17,930 bases of DNA from an uncultured Ruminiclostridium sp. Its GTDB lineage: Bacteria > Bacillota > Clostridia > Oscillospirales > Ruminococcaceae. Made by a program: the position numbers and the translations under genes. Below, piece after piece: positions 7,330 through 14,653 of this stretch. Where the stretch lies: the NCBI GenBank assembly GCA_910585505.1, contig CAJUFF010000044.1, forward strand, positions 1 through 17,930, written 5' to 3'. The number at the start of each line of letters is the position of its first letter. Position 1 is the first letter of the stretch. The notes under the pieces are model-generated. The model saw nothing but the letters and a program-made list of their open reading frames with translations, searched no databases and was not told the origin of the DNA.

Positions 7330-7815
7330 ATGGAAACTGATGAACTTAATGGGGTATATTATCCGCTGTACATAAAAGCAAACGAGATATTGAAGCGTTT
7401 TGTACCGAGCCGTATTTTTGAAGCCGAATACGGTTGGTATAACGGTCATTACAGCAAAAATCAAAGCGGACAGTATGTGATGGATTATTTCCCAATACCC
7501 GTTGTGAGTGTGAAAGGCTTTTGCGATATAGAGATTGGGATAGGGCAGATTACAGTATCCACGAAGCTTAAACGGGAACAGGTGATGTCTTTTTCTTTTG
7601 ACGAATTTAACAATATCCCCTTTGAGGCGTACGGTGTTGAGGATTATCTTGCCGATTATTACTCTGCCGATATGACATTCTCGCAGTTTCGGGAAAATGT
7701 TGAAAAAAGCAAAGAAAAGGAAATCGGATTCAGTTTTGTTTTTGACAGTGACTGCGACTCCGGTATGCTGTTTGATTATGTGAAGCTGCTTAGGTGCAGG
7801 GGATTCTACTATTGA
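7330..7815 (+). CDS. Unrecognised 161-residue protein, first gene of the Spo0A-like block
   Basis: I do not recognise the family. The protein is acidic and aromatic-rich, with no signal peptide, membrane segment or cysteine-based metal motif. The middle (about 50-100) alternates hydrophobic and polar residues like beta strands (VVSVKGFCDIEIGIGQITVS). The segment EDYLADYYSADMTFSQFREN looks helical. A strong AGGGAGG (7314-7320) precedes ATG 7330 by 9 bases; TTG 7327 is an alternative start. The stop is 23 bases before the Spo0A-like gene, so the two are almost certainly co-transcribed. The position suggests a small partner or modulator of that regulator, but nothing in the sequence proves it. 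Confidence 0.8.
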   Translation: METDELNGVYYPLYIKANEILKRFVPSRIFEAEYGWYNGHYSKNQSGQYVMDYFPIPVVSVKGFCDIEIGIGQITVSTKLKREQVMSFSFDEFNNIPFEAYGVEDYLADYYSADMTFSQFRENVEKSKEKEIGFSFVFDSDCDSGMLFDYVKLLRCRGFYY

Positions 7816-7838
7816 TCAAAATTAAGAAAGGCAGAGAA

Positions 7839-8630
7839 ATGGACATTTTGAGAATTTTGATCGGAAATGATATTCCGGATCAAGGAATGCTGTGGGCAAA
7901 CACCTTTAAATCCGCAGGCGCTTTCGCGGTGACAAGAAAGTCTGACGGGCCAAGTCTGCTTCAGTACATAAAGGATTCAATAATTCCGGACGTAATAATT
8001 ATCGAAGCGAAAATGCCCGGTCTTGACGCGATCGGGTTTATAAAAGAGCTTAAAAAGTTAGGCAAGCTTCCCGTTGTTATTGTCACAGCCGATTATGAAA
8101 TGGTATCAGTAAGGGAAGAGGCGATATACCTTGGAGCCGGAGATTTTCTGGTAAAGCCCTTTGACGTGAACAAGCTCATAAGATGCATTTCCGACGCCGG
8201 AAAGAGAATCGGTGCATTTAATACCGATTTTGGAATTCTTAAGGAAAAACCGTCAATAGAGGATCTGGAATACATTGTTACGGATATTATGCGATTGATG
8301 GGAATACCTGCGAATTTAAAGGGCTATTATTACTTGAGGTACGCTATTATGGTTTGCGTTGACAATACCGATATGCTTACCAGCGTAACAAGGCTTCTTT
8401 ATCCTACCGTCGCCGCACGGTTCAAGACTACTCCCACCCGTGTGGAGAGGGCGCTGAGAAGCGTTATTGAATTAGTCTGGGAAAAGGGAAATACCGAGGT
8501 TTTAAACACGTATTTCGGTCATCCTATCAGGAATACCGGAGGAAAGCCGTCCAATTCGGAATTTATCGCGCTTATTTCCGATGAGCTTCGTATTCGTATG
8601 AAGACTTCGGGGCGTATGATCAAGCTGTGA
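7839..8630 (+). CDS. Spo0A-like response regulator with Glu at the phosphorylation site
   Basis: This 263-residue DNA-binding regulator resembles the sporulation master regulator Spo0A. Residues 1-122 are a receiver domain and about 140-255 the Spo0A C-terminal DNA-binding domain, with GIPANLKGYYYLR (155-167), LLYPTVAARF and RVERALR (201-207) close to the B. subtilis protein. The receiver has Glu56 in IIIEAKMP where B. subtilis Spo0A has the phosphorylated Asp56, and Asn10-Asp11 in place of Asp10-Asp11. Thr83 and Lys106 of the active site are kept. Phosphorylation at the normal site is therefore unlikely; Glu may mimic the active state. AAGAAAGG (7824-7831) precedes ATG 7839. An 0A-box-like motif lies upstream of the operon promoter. 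It could be a paralogue beside a canonical Spo0A elsewhere, or the strain's only copy; this window cannot tell. Confidence 0.92.
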   Translation: MDILRILIGNDIPDQGMLWANTFKSAGAFAVTRKSDGPSLLQYIKDSIIPDVIIIEAKMPGLDAIGFIKELKKLGKLPVVIVTADYEMVSVREEAIYLGAGDFLVKPFDVNKLIRCISDAGKRIGAFNTDFGILKEKPSIEDLEYIVTDIMRLMGIPANLKGYYYLRYAIMVCVDNTDMLTSVTRLLYPTVAARFKTTPTRVERALRSVIELVWEKGNTEVLNTYFGHPIRNTGGKPSNSEFIALISDELRIRMKTSGRMIKL

Positions 8631-8660
8631 TAAAAACTTTTCTTGTATTGGAGTAATATT

Positions 8661-9296
8661 ATGGAAAATCCATGGGAAAAAATAGCGCTTGTTGATTATG
8701 AAAAGCATATGCGCCATGAAACGGTCGGACAGCTTCAGTGTCTCAATTCTTTAATGGAAGGTCAGCTTAACAGGTATCCCGCAGAGTCTGTAATTGTATT
8801 GGGCATTGCGGGAGGCAACGGTCTTGAGCATATTAAAAAGGAAAAGCTTAAAAAGGTATACGGAATTGATATAAACCTCGGGTATTTAAATGAATGTCGG
8901 ACAAGGTATACGGATATAAGCGATATTTTGGAATGCCTTTGTATTGATCTAACGGATAAAAATGCTGTTATTCCCGAAGCGGAAATGATAATAGCGGATC
9001 TTCTGATAGAATATATAGGATACGAAAATTTTACAAATATTGTTTTAAGAGCAAAGCCAAAATATGTTTCCTGTGTCGTTCAGGTAAATGAGGACAGCGG
9101 ATTTGTATCCGATTCTCCGTATTCTCATACATTCGACGGTTTGAGCGCCGTCCATTGTGATATAGGAAGAGAAGAATTATCATCCGCTATGGAGAAAATA
9201 GGATACCGACTTTTTTATGAGATAAACAAATCGCTTATAACAGGCAAAAGTCTCCTTTTGCTTGATTTTATGTCTGTCGGTTTATTGCGGGAATAG
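8661..9296 (+). CDS. Class I SAM-dependent methyltransferase-like protein
   Basis: This 211-residue soluble protein has a Rossmann-type SAM-binding motif, VLGIAGGNG (46-54). YGIDIN follows with Asp70 at the end of strand 2, the usual ribose-binding acidic residue. Further strands (LECLCIDLTD, MIIADLLIEYIG) fit the class I fold. The N-terminus (NPWEKIALVDYEKHM) resembles methyltransferases in which a short helix caps the active site. The substrate is unknown. GGAG (8650-8653) lies 7 bases before ATG 8661, and the gap from the Spo0A-like gene is only 30 bases, so it belongs to the same operon. Confidence 0.8.
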   Translation: MENPWEKIALVDYEKHMRHETVGQLQCLNSLMEGQLNRYPAESVIVLGIAGGNGLEHIKKEKLKKVYGIDINLGYLNECRTRYTDISDILECLCIDLTDKNAVIPEAEMIIADLLIEYIGYENFTNIVLRAKPKYVSCVVQVNEDSGFVSDSPYSHTFDGLSAVHCDIGREELSSAMEKIGYRLFYEINKSLITGKSLLLLDFMSVGLLRE

Positions 9297-9300
9297 GGAT

Positions 9301-9408
9301 TTTGTACGTACATTTTATGCGGATAGAATAAATTGTTATGTCAATTTAATTGAATTGCAGATTTGATTAAAATCGTACAAAGCACCATTCTGAAATTTAT
9401 CGCATAAA
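9301..9408 (+). promoter_or_regulatory. Promoter-like and interleaved inverted-repeat region before the hybrid kinase
   Basis: The 184-base gap after the methyltransferase gene holds a possible promoter, TTGTAC (9302-9307), 16 bp, TAGAAT (9324-9329). It also has two interleaved inverted repeats. TTTGTACG (9301-9308) pairs with CGTACAAA (9374-9381). TTTATGCGGATA (9314-9325) pairs, with one bulged G, with TATCGCATAAA (9398-9408). The A-B-A'-B' order would give a pseudoknot in RNA, or could reflect paired protein-binding sites. The first arms overlap the promoter, so most of the structure would not be transcribed from it. Function is unknown. Confidence 0.35.
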
Positions 9409-9480
9409 GTGTTATTAAAAACGGTTAAGAACCTGTCTTCACAGGATTTGAAGATCAGATAGGAGCACAAAGGCAAGTAT

Positions 9481-11319
9481 ATGGAAGAGAAAGGCTACCT
9501 TGTAACAGAACATATAAAAGCAAACCGTATTATATATGCAGACGAAGCCGCTTGCGCTCTTACCGGAATTGCGGCGGATGAACTTCTGCAATCGGATCCG
9601 TATAAGGTTACGGAAGAGCTTGAGGTGACGAAAATACCTTTTGATTCTACCCATTTTTTATGGATATTGGATACGGTAAACAATTACAGGCAAAGGCTGA
9701 CGGAGCTTGAGCGCTCAAATAAGGCTTTAGAAGATGCTTTAAAGGCAGCGGAGGAGGCAAACTGCGCCAAAAGCAGTTTTTTATCAAATATGTCACATGA
9801 TATACGTACTCCAATGAACGCCATTATGGGAATGACGTCTATCGGGCTGGCTCATATAGATGAAAAATTAAGGGTGCAGGACTGTCTTTTAAAGATAAAG
9901 ACCGCTTCCGCTCATTTGATGAGTCTTGTCAACGACGTTCTGGATATGTCAAGAATCGACAGCGGGCGTATGACGCTTAACGAAGAGGAATTCTCAATTG
10001 CCGATCTTATTCACGATATAGTAGTCATTATGCGCCCTCAGGCGATGCTGAAAAATCAGGATCTTCAGTTTGATATAACGGATATTTATGAGGAGAATCT
10101 TTTGGGCGACCCGCTGCGCTTGCGTCAGATAATTGTAAACATTATAGGAAACGCGGTAAAGTATACTCAGGAAAACGGCAATATAAAGGTAAGCTTTTCA
10201 CAGTATAAAAAAGACGGGACTCAGAACTGCAAAGCGGACGGCGAGAAGGTTTGGCTGCTGTTTATCTGCGAGGATAACGGCATGGGAATGAGCAGAGAGT
10301 TTTTGCAGCGTATTTTTATGCCTTTTGAACGCGTAAAAAATTCCACCATAGGAAAAATTGAGGGAACGGGCTTGGGAATGTCTATAGTGAAAAGCCTTGT
10401 GGACAGTATGGGCGGCAATATCGAGGTGGAGAGCGAGGAGGGAAAGGGTAGCAAATTTACGGTACGGCTCCCCGTATCCGTTACTCTTCAGAGCAGAGAG
10501 AGTTTAAGCCTTCCGGACGGTGGAACCGTTCTGGTGGCCGAAAACAGAGACGACGGCTATTACCGTATAGAGGGCTATCTTAAAAGCGGCGGTTTGAGTC
10601 CGGTGCGGACTTCGGGAGGTATGGATTCGGTTACATGGCTTACGGAAAGGCTTTATGAAAATAATATGCCCTGTGCGATGCTGCTTGGTCAATCTCTTTC
10701 CGATATGCCGGTATTGGAGCTGGCAGCTCATGTAAGACAGCTTGCAGGGCCGGATTTTCCTATAATTTTAGTGTCCGAGGAGGATTGGACTAAGGTTGAA
10801 TACAGCGCTTCCCGCGCGGGTGTTAACGCTTTTGTTCCCTGTCCTCTGCTCAAAAGCAGACTGCTTAATACGGTTGCCGGTCTGATAAACAGCGCGGGGG
10901 TACAGGACGGCGGATCGAACGAGACGGAGGATTACAGCAGATACCGTATTTTGCTTGTGGAGGATGTGGAGATAAACCAGGAGATAGTTACGGAAATGCT
11001 TTCGGTTACGGGGATAAATGTTGACGTGGCAAATAACGGCGCCGAGGCTGTTCAAAAATTCGAGGAATCCTCCGAAGGGTATTACGATATTATTTTTATG
11101 GATATACAAATGCCGATTATGGACGGTTACGAAGCGACAAGGAGGATTCGCGCTCTTTCCAGAAGCGATGCAGCAGAGGTCTGGATAGTGGCTATGACGG
11201 CCAATGCGTTTGTGGAGGATATTCGTATGTCGAGAAACGCGGGAATGAATGAACACTGTTCAAAGCCTGTGGATCCCGATAAGCTTTGCGAAATATTGAA
11301 AAACAGATTTGAAAAGTAA
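9481..11319 (+). CDS. Soluble hybrid histidine kinase with a degenerate and a canonical receiver domain
   Basis: This 612-residue protein is a cytoplasmic sensor kinase with no membrane segment. Residues about 1-75 resemble a short or partial PAS domain. A coiled coil (about 70-98) leads to the HisKA domain with His106 in SHDIRTP. The ATPase domain has NIIGNAVKYT, DNGMGM and GTGLGMSIVK. Residues about 345-470 look like a receiver that lost its active site: the LLD position reads LLG (Gly403) and the conserved Lys is Cys454 in FVPCPLL. The final receiver (about 488-609) is canonical, with Glu494-Asp495, phospho-acceptor Asp541 in FMDIQMP and Lys in CSKPVD. A stop codon just upstream in frame rules out a longer N-terminus. 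It is followed 18 bases later by the HD-GYP-like gene. Its signal and phosphotransfer target are unknown. Confidence 0.93.
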   Translation: MEEKGYLVTEHIKANRIIYADEAACALTGIAADELLQSDPYKVTEELEVTKIPFDSTHFLWILDTVNNYRQRLTELERSNKALEDALKAAEEANCAKSSFLSNMSHDIRTPMNAIMGMTSIGLAHIDEKLRVQDCLLKIKTASAHLMSLVNDVLDMSRIDSGRMTLNEEEFSIADLIHDIVVIMRPQAMLKNQDLQFDITDIYEENLLGDPLRLRQIIVNIIGNAVKYTQENGNIKVSFSQYKKDGTQNCKADGEKVWLLFICEDNGMGMSREFLQRIFMPFERVKNSTIGKIEGTGLGMSIVKSLVDSMGGNIEVESEEGKGSKFTVRLPVSVTLQSRESLSLPDGGTVLVAENRDDGYYRIEGYLKSGGLSPVRTSGGMDSVTWLTERLYENNMPCAMLLGQSLSDMPVLELAAHVRQLAGPDFPIILVSEEDWTKVEYSASRAGVNAFVPCPLLKSRLLNTVAGLINSAGVQDGGSNETEDYSRYRILLVEDVEINQEIVTEMLSVTGINVDVANNGAEAVQKFEESSEGYYDIIFMDIQMPIMDGYEATRRIRALSRSDAAEVWIVAMTANAFVEDIRMSRNAGMNEHCSKPVDPDKLCEILKNRFEK

Positions 11320-11337
11320 CCGGAAAGTGTGGGCAGT

Positions 11338-13200
11338 ATGCAGCGGTATCAGGAAGAATATATCGAGAATTTAAAGAAAATACGCGCATTGAATCTCCGT
11401 AAAAGCGCCGTTGGAAAAAGCTTTGATGAATACTGTGCGGAACTGCTCCGTGACAGGGAGTGCGCTGAAATGACAATAAAGCGCAATATGCTTATTTTGC
11501 GTCAACATCTTTTTCCGCTTTTGGATAATATGTTTGATGCTGACCAAAAGGAGCTCGAAGAGCTTAAGAAATTCTCTTCGGAGCTTTTAAACTCCGCAAT
11601 TGAGACTGATATAGGCTTGTTTTGTCAGATACAAAGGTCGATGCTGAGCTACGCGCGGCTGACTAAGGAACGCTGCGCGATGATAGAGGAGCTTTATTGG
11701 CTCGGCATAGGCTATAACAGTATGTGCGCCAAGCTTATTGGTCTCGAATATTCGGTTTGTGAAAAATATTATTCGCAGATGAGACTTTGTTTTGCAGAGG
11801 CTGCGGCTTATCTGAAATATTTCAACGAGCTTGAAAGTACGGAAACAAGGAGTTATATACTGCGTTCAAGGGCGAATATGTCTTTGGGCGGATTTAAGGC
11901 AAACGTAGAAAAAATACGTATGGTAAAGCGTACCCTTATGATATTTCAGGATCCCGAATATCGTAAAAAAGCGCCCGACCTTCCATGGGACAAGTATGTT
12001 TACACCATACACCGTCAGATGGCATCTAGCGCAAGCTATAAAAAAGAAATCGACCTTACTCCTCAGGACGTGGCTGATTTTATGGAGTCGGTATATGTCA
12101 TATATGAAACGCGGTTCAGGGAGGCAAAGGAAAATAACGAGCGTACTCCGATACGCCCAATGTTTTCTTACTGCGTAGCGGAATATTACTGCGGACTGTA
12201 CGGTTTTGAGGAGCTGCTCACGAAAATTGAACAGCTTATGGATTCGGCGGATTTTAACGACCGTTCAGAGGATACTATGTATGGGATTATTTCTCTGCCT
12301 GCCTTTTACTGTCAGTATCTTGAAGAAAACCCGGAATATTTGTCAAAACGTCTGGATTATATTGGAGTACTGAATAAAAGGGCGTTGAGTTATGTAAAGA
12401 GCTTTTCGGAACGGGAGCTAAGCGAAAAATTGTTTTTTTACCTCAGGCAGCTTTCCTTCACTTATATTGAAACGGAGAACAGTATTTCATATAAGGATTT
12501 TATTATAAAGCTTGAAATGAGCTTCGCCCCCGTGATTTACGCCCATTCCTGCGCGGTGGGGAGGGCGGCGTCGGTATTGTGTAAAATAATAGCCGATGAG
12601 GAGCCTGATTATTTTGATGATATAGGATTTATCAGAGATATAGTAGATGTTGAAGAAAAAAAACGTGTCATTGCCGATTATGCCTTTGAGTGCGGTTTGC
12701 TTCACGATATTGGGAAAATGAATTTTATGAGTTTATATACAAATGTGGGCAGACAGTGGTTTGAGGATGAAAACGAGATGGCGCAGCTTCATACGCTTGT
12801 TGGTATGGCGTGTCTTGAAAAAAGGCGATCCACATCGCGCTGCGCGGCTGTTGCTTTGGGGCATCACAGATGGTACGACGGTTCGCGAGGCTATCCGGAC
12901 GATTATAAGCGTCTGGAATGCGAATACCGTCAGATGGTGGACGTTATAGGACTTATGGATTGGTTGGATAATATTGTTTACAACGATACACGAATTTTCA
13001 GGGGCATGGACAAGACCTTCGAGGAGGCGAGAGAATCGGCAATATCTTTGGACGGAAAAAGGTTTTCGCCTATGCTTATTGCAAGACTCAGGGAAAAAGA
13101 GGTAAGCGACGCTATAAATGGCGCTTTGAACAGCGGACGTAATGAAGCATACAGAAATATATATGATATGGAAAATGAAGTCGGAAAGGAAATACGGTAA
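11338..13200 (+). CDS. Helical protein with C-terminal HD-GYP-like phosphohydrolase domain
   Basis: This 620-residue cytoplasmic protein has a large alpha-helical N-terminal part (about 1-400) that I do not recognise; it could be TPR-like or a scaffold. A metal-dependent HD domain follows (about 400-580). LLHDIGKMNF carries His456-Asp457, HTLVGMACLE a further His, and HHRWYDGSRGYP (509-520) the HD-GYP signature. That signature is non-standard: Glu of HHE is Arg, and an extra residue sits between DG and GYP. HD-GYP proteins usually hydrolyse cyclic di-GMP or related cyclic dinucleotides; activity here is inferred. ATG 11338 follows GGAAAG; GTG 11329 is an alternative. It is 18 bases after the hybrid kinase and 1 base before the metallo-hydrolase, so it is an operon member and possibly the kinase's output. 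Confidence 0.85.
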   Translation: MQRYQEEYIENLKKIRALNLRKSAVGKSFDEYCAELLRDRECAEMTIKRNMLILRQHLFPLLDNMFDADQKELEELKKFSSELLNSAIETDIGLFCQIQRSMLSYARLTKERCAMIEELYWLGIGYNSMCAKLIGLEYSVCEKYYSQMRLCFAEAAAYLKYFNELESTETRSYILRSRANMSLGGFKANVEKIRMVKRTLMIFQDPEYRKKAPDLPWDKYVYTIHRQMASSASYKKEIDLTPQDVADFMESVYVIYETRFREAKENNERTPIRPMFSYCVAEYYCGLYGFEELLTKIEQLMDSADFNDRSEDTMYGIISLPAFYCQYLEENPEYLSKRLDYIGVLNKRALSYVKSFSERELSEKLFFYLRQLSFTYIETENSISYKDFIIKLEMSFAPVIYAHSCAVGRAASVLCKIIADEEPDYFDDIGFIRDIVDVEEKKRVIADYAFECGLLHDIGKMNFMSLYTNVGRQWFEDENEMAQLHTLVGMACLEKRRSTSRCAAVALGHHRWYDGSRGYPDDYKRLECEYRQMVDVIGLMDWLDNIVYNDTRIFRGMDKTFEEARESAISLDGKRFSPMLIARLREKEVSDAINGALNSGRNEAYRNIYDMENEVGKEIR

Positions 13201-13201
13201 A

Positions 13202-13963
13202 ATGCGGGATTGGTTCACAATAGATGAGATTGATTCGGAAACCTATATTATAAGCGAATATCGGCATTGGGAAGAAACACATGCTTATTTGCTGAAAGGA
13301 AAAGGAAAAAGTCTTTTGATTGATACGGGACTTGGAATATGTGATATATCCGAGGAGGTAAGAAAGCTTACCGATACGCTTACTGCCGCTGTGGCTACAC
13401 ATATTCACTGGGATCATATAGGAGGTCACAGGTTTTTCCCCGAATTTTATGCACACGGAAACGAGCTGAACTGGCTCAGCGGCGGATTTCCATTGTCGGA
13501 AAAGACCATCAGGGAAATGGTTACTGACCGCTGCAACATTCCGGAAGATTTTGATATTGAAAAATACGAAATTTTTCAGGGAACGCCTTCAAAAATACTC
13601 AAAGAGGGAGATATTTTGGATATCGGCGGGCGCATTGTGGAGGTTTTGCACACTCCCGGTCATTCACCTGGGCATATGTGCTTCTGGGAGAAGGAGCGAA
13701 GCTACCTGTTTACAGGCGATCTTGTGTACAAGGACACCCTGTTTGCTTATTATCCTTCGACGGATCCGGAAGCTTATTTGGAATCATTGGAAAAACTTGC
13801 GCGACTTCCCGCGAAAAGGGTTTTTCCCGCTCATCATTCTCTTGATATTCAACCTGAAATCATCGTAAGAATGAGGGACGAGCTTAAAAAGCTTAAAGAA
13901 TGCGGAAAGCTTTGTCACGGTTCGGGAACCTTTAATTACGGAGACTGGGCTATCTGGCTTTGA
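13202..13963 (+). CDS. Metallo-beta-lactamase-fold hydrolase
   Basis: This 253-residue cytoplasmic protein carries the metal-binding signature THIHWDHIGGH, with His67, His69, Asp71 and His72. HTPGHSPGH follows, then the bridging Asp in FTGDLVY and a late His in VFPAHHS. This is the glyoxalase II-like branch of the superfamily, which acts on thioesters, phosphodiesters or lactones; the substrate cannot be assigned. ATG 13202 is chosen because it begins one base after the HD-GYP gene's stop and follows GGAAAGGA (13184-13191). Earlier in-frame ATG codons lie inside the preceding gene. It is the last gene of the signalling block. Confidence 0.9.
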   Translation: MRDWFTIDEIDSETYIISEYRHWEETHAYLLKGKGKSLLIDTGLGICDISEEVRKLTDTLTAAVATHIHWDHIGGHRFFPEFYAHGNELNWLSGGFPLSEKTIREMVTDRCNIPEDFDIEKYEIFQGTPSKILKEGDILDIGGRIVEVLHTPGHSPGHMCFWEKERSYLFTGDLVYKDTLFAYYPSTDPEAYLESLEKLARLPAKRVFPAHHSLDIQPEIIVRMRDELKKLKECGKLCHGSGTFNYGDWAIWL

Positions 13964-13984
13964 TACTGCTTCAAATATATAACC

Positions 13985-14080
13985 GCTGCCGTATGTCCCC
14001 TAATCTTTGATCAAAGTACAGAAAAATAATACGGATGCTCAGAGATTGGTATTAGGCGGACGGCAGCTTGTTAAAGCTGC
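13985..14080. repeat. Compound inverted repeats between the MBL and P-loop genes
   Basis: GCTGCCGT (13985-13992) pairs with ACGGCAGC (14060-14067), extended by CCCCTAAT against ATTAGGCGG. Inside lies the 12-bp palindrome CTTTGATCAAAG (14005-14016). A second hairpin, GCAGCTT-gtta-AAGCTGC (14063-14080), overlaps the right arm. No T-run follows, so an intrinsic terminator is not convincing. GATTGGTATTA near 14045 matches the core of the repeats at 15331-15385, suggesting a degraded repeat element. Confidence 0.5.
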
Positions 14081-14116
14081 GCTTGAATATGGACAAGCTG
14101 AAAGGTGATCATAAAA

Positions 14117-14632
14117 ATGGTAATCTTAATAATGGGCGCTTCACATACAGGGAAGACACTTTTGTCACAAAAGCTGCTTGAAAAGTACGGTATGCCTTAT
14201 TTTTCGATAGATCATCTAAAAATGGGGCTTATCCGAAGCGGCAATACCGATCTTACTCCGGAAGATGATGAAGAACTGGTGCCTTATTTATGGGGAATTG
14301 TAAAGGAGATAGTAAAAACTGCCGTTGAGAATAAACAAAATCTTATATTGGAAGGCGCTTATATTCCTTTCGACTGGAAGAAGGATTTTGAAGAGAAATA
14401 CTTGGAAGAGATCCGCTTTTTCTGTCTTGTAATGTCGGAAAAGTATATAAAAAACAATTATGACAGTATAGAAAAATATGCTTCGGTTATTGAGGCGAGA
14501 AAGGACGATCCGGAATTCCTGAATGTACATAACATGATCAGTGAAAATCTTAAGAATTTTGAAGCATGTAAAAAGTACGGCTGTGACTATATTTTAATAG
14601 ATGAAGAGTATTGCGTTGATATCACATTGTAA
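14117..14632 (+). CDS. Small P-loop kinase-like ATPase
   Basis: This 171-residue protein starts almost at once with a Walker A motif, GASHTGKT (7-14). PYFSIDHLKMGLIR and NLILEGAYIPFDW follow, a layout typical of adenylate-kinase-like, shikimate-kinase-like and 2-phosphoglycerate-kinase-like small-molecule kinases. The phospho-acceptor is unknown. GAAAGGTG ends 9 bases before ATG 14117; GTG 14105 is possible but lies within that ribosome binding site. The radical SAM gene starts 21 bases after its stop, so the two are probably co-transcribed. A zeta-toxin-like role was considered, but there is no antitoxin-like partner. Confidence 0.78.
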   Translation: MVILIMGASHTGKTLLSQKLLEKYGMPYFSIDHLKMGLIRSGNTDLTPEDDEELVPYLWGIVKEIVKTAVENKQNLILEGAYIPFDWKKDFEEKYLEEIRFFCLVMSEKYIKNNYDSIEKYASVIEARKDDPEFLNVHNMISENLKNFEACKKYGCDYILIDEEYCVDITL

Positions 14633-14653
14633 AGTAGAAAGGTAAAAACGATT

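Noticed and set aside
12733..13218. Minus-strand 161-codon frame opposite the HD-GYP-like gene
   Set aside because: Antisense to the conserved HD-GYP signature; no start signal.
13985..14080. Intrinsic terminator of the signalling block
   Set aside because: Stems are present but no T-run follows either one.
14117..14632. Zeta-toxin or toxin-antitoxin assignment for the P-loop gene
   Set aside because: No small antitoxin-like gene adjoins it, and the sequence fits small-molecule kinases generally.
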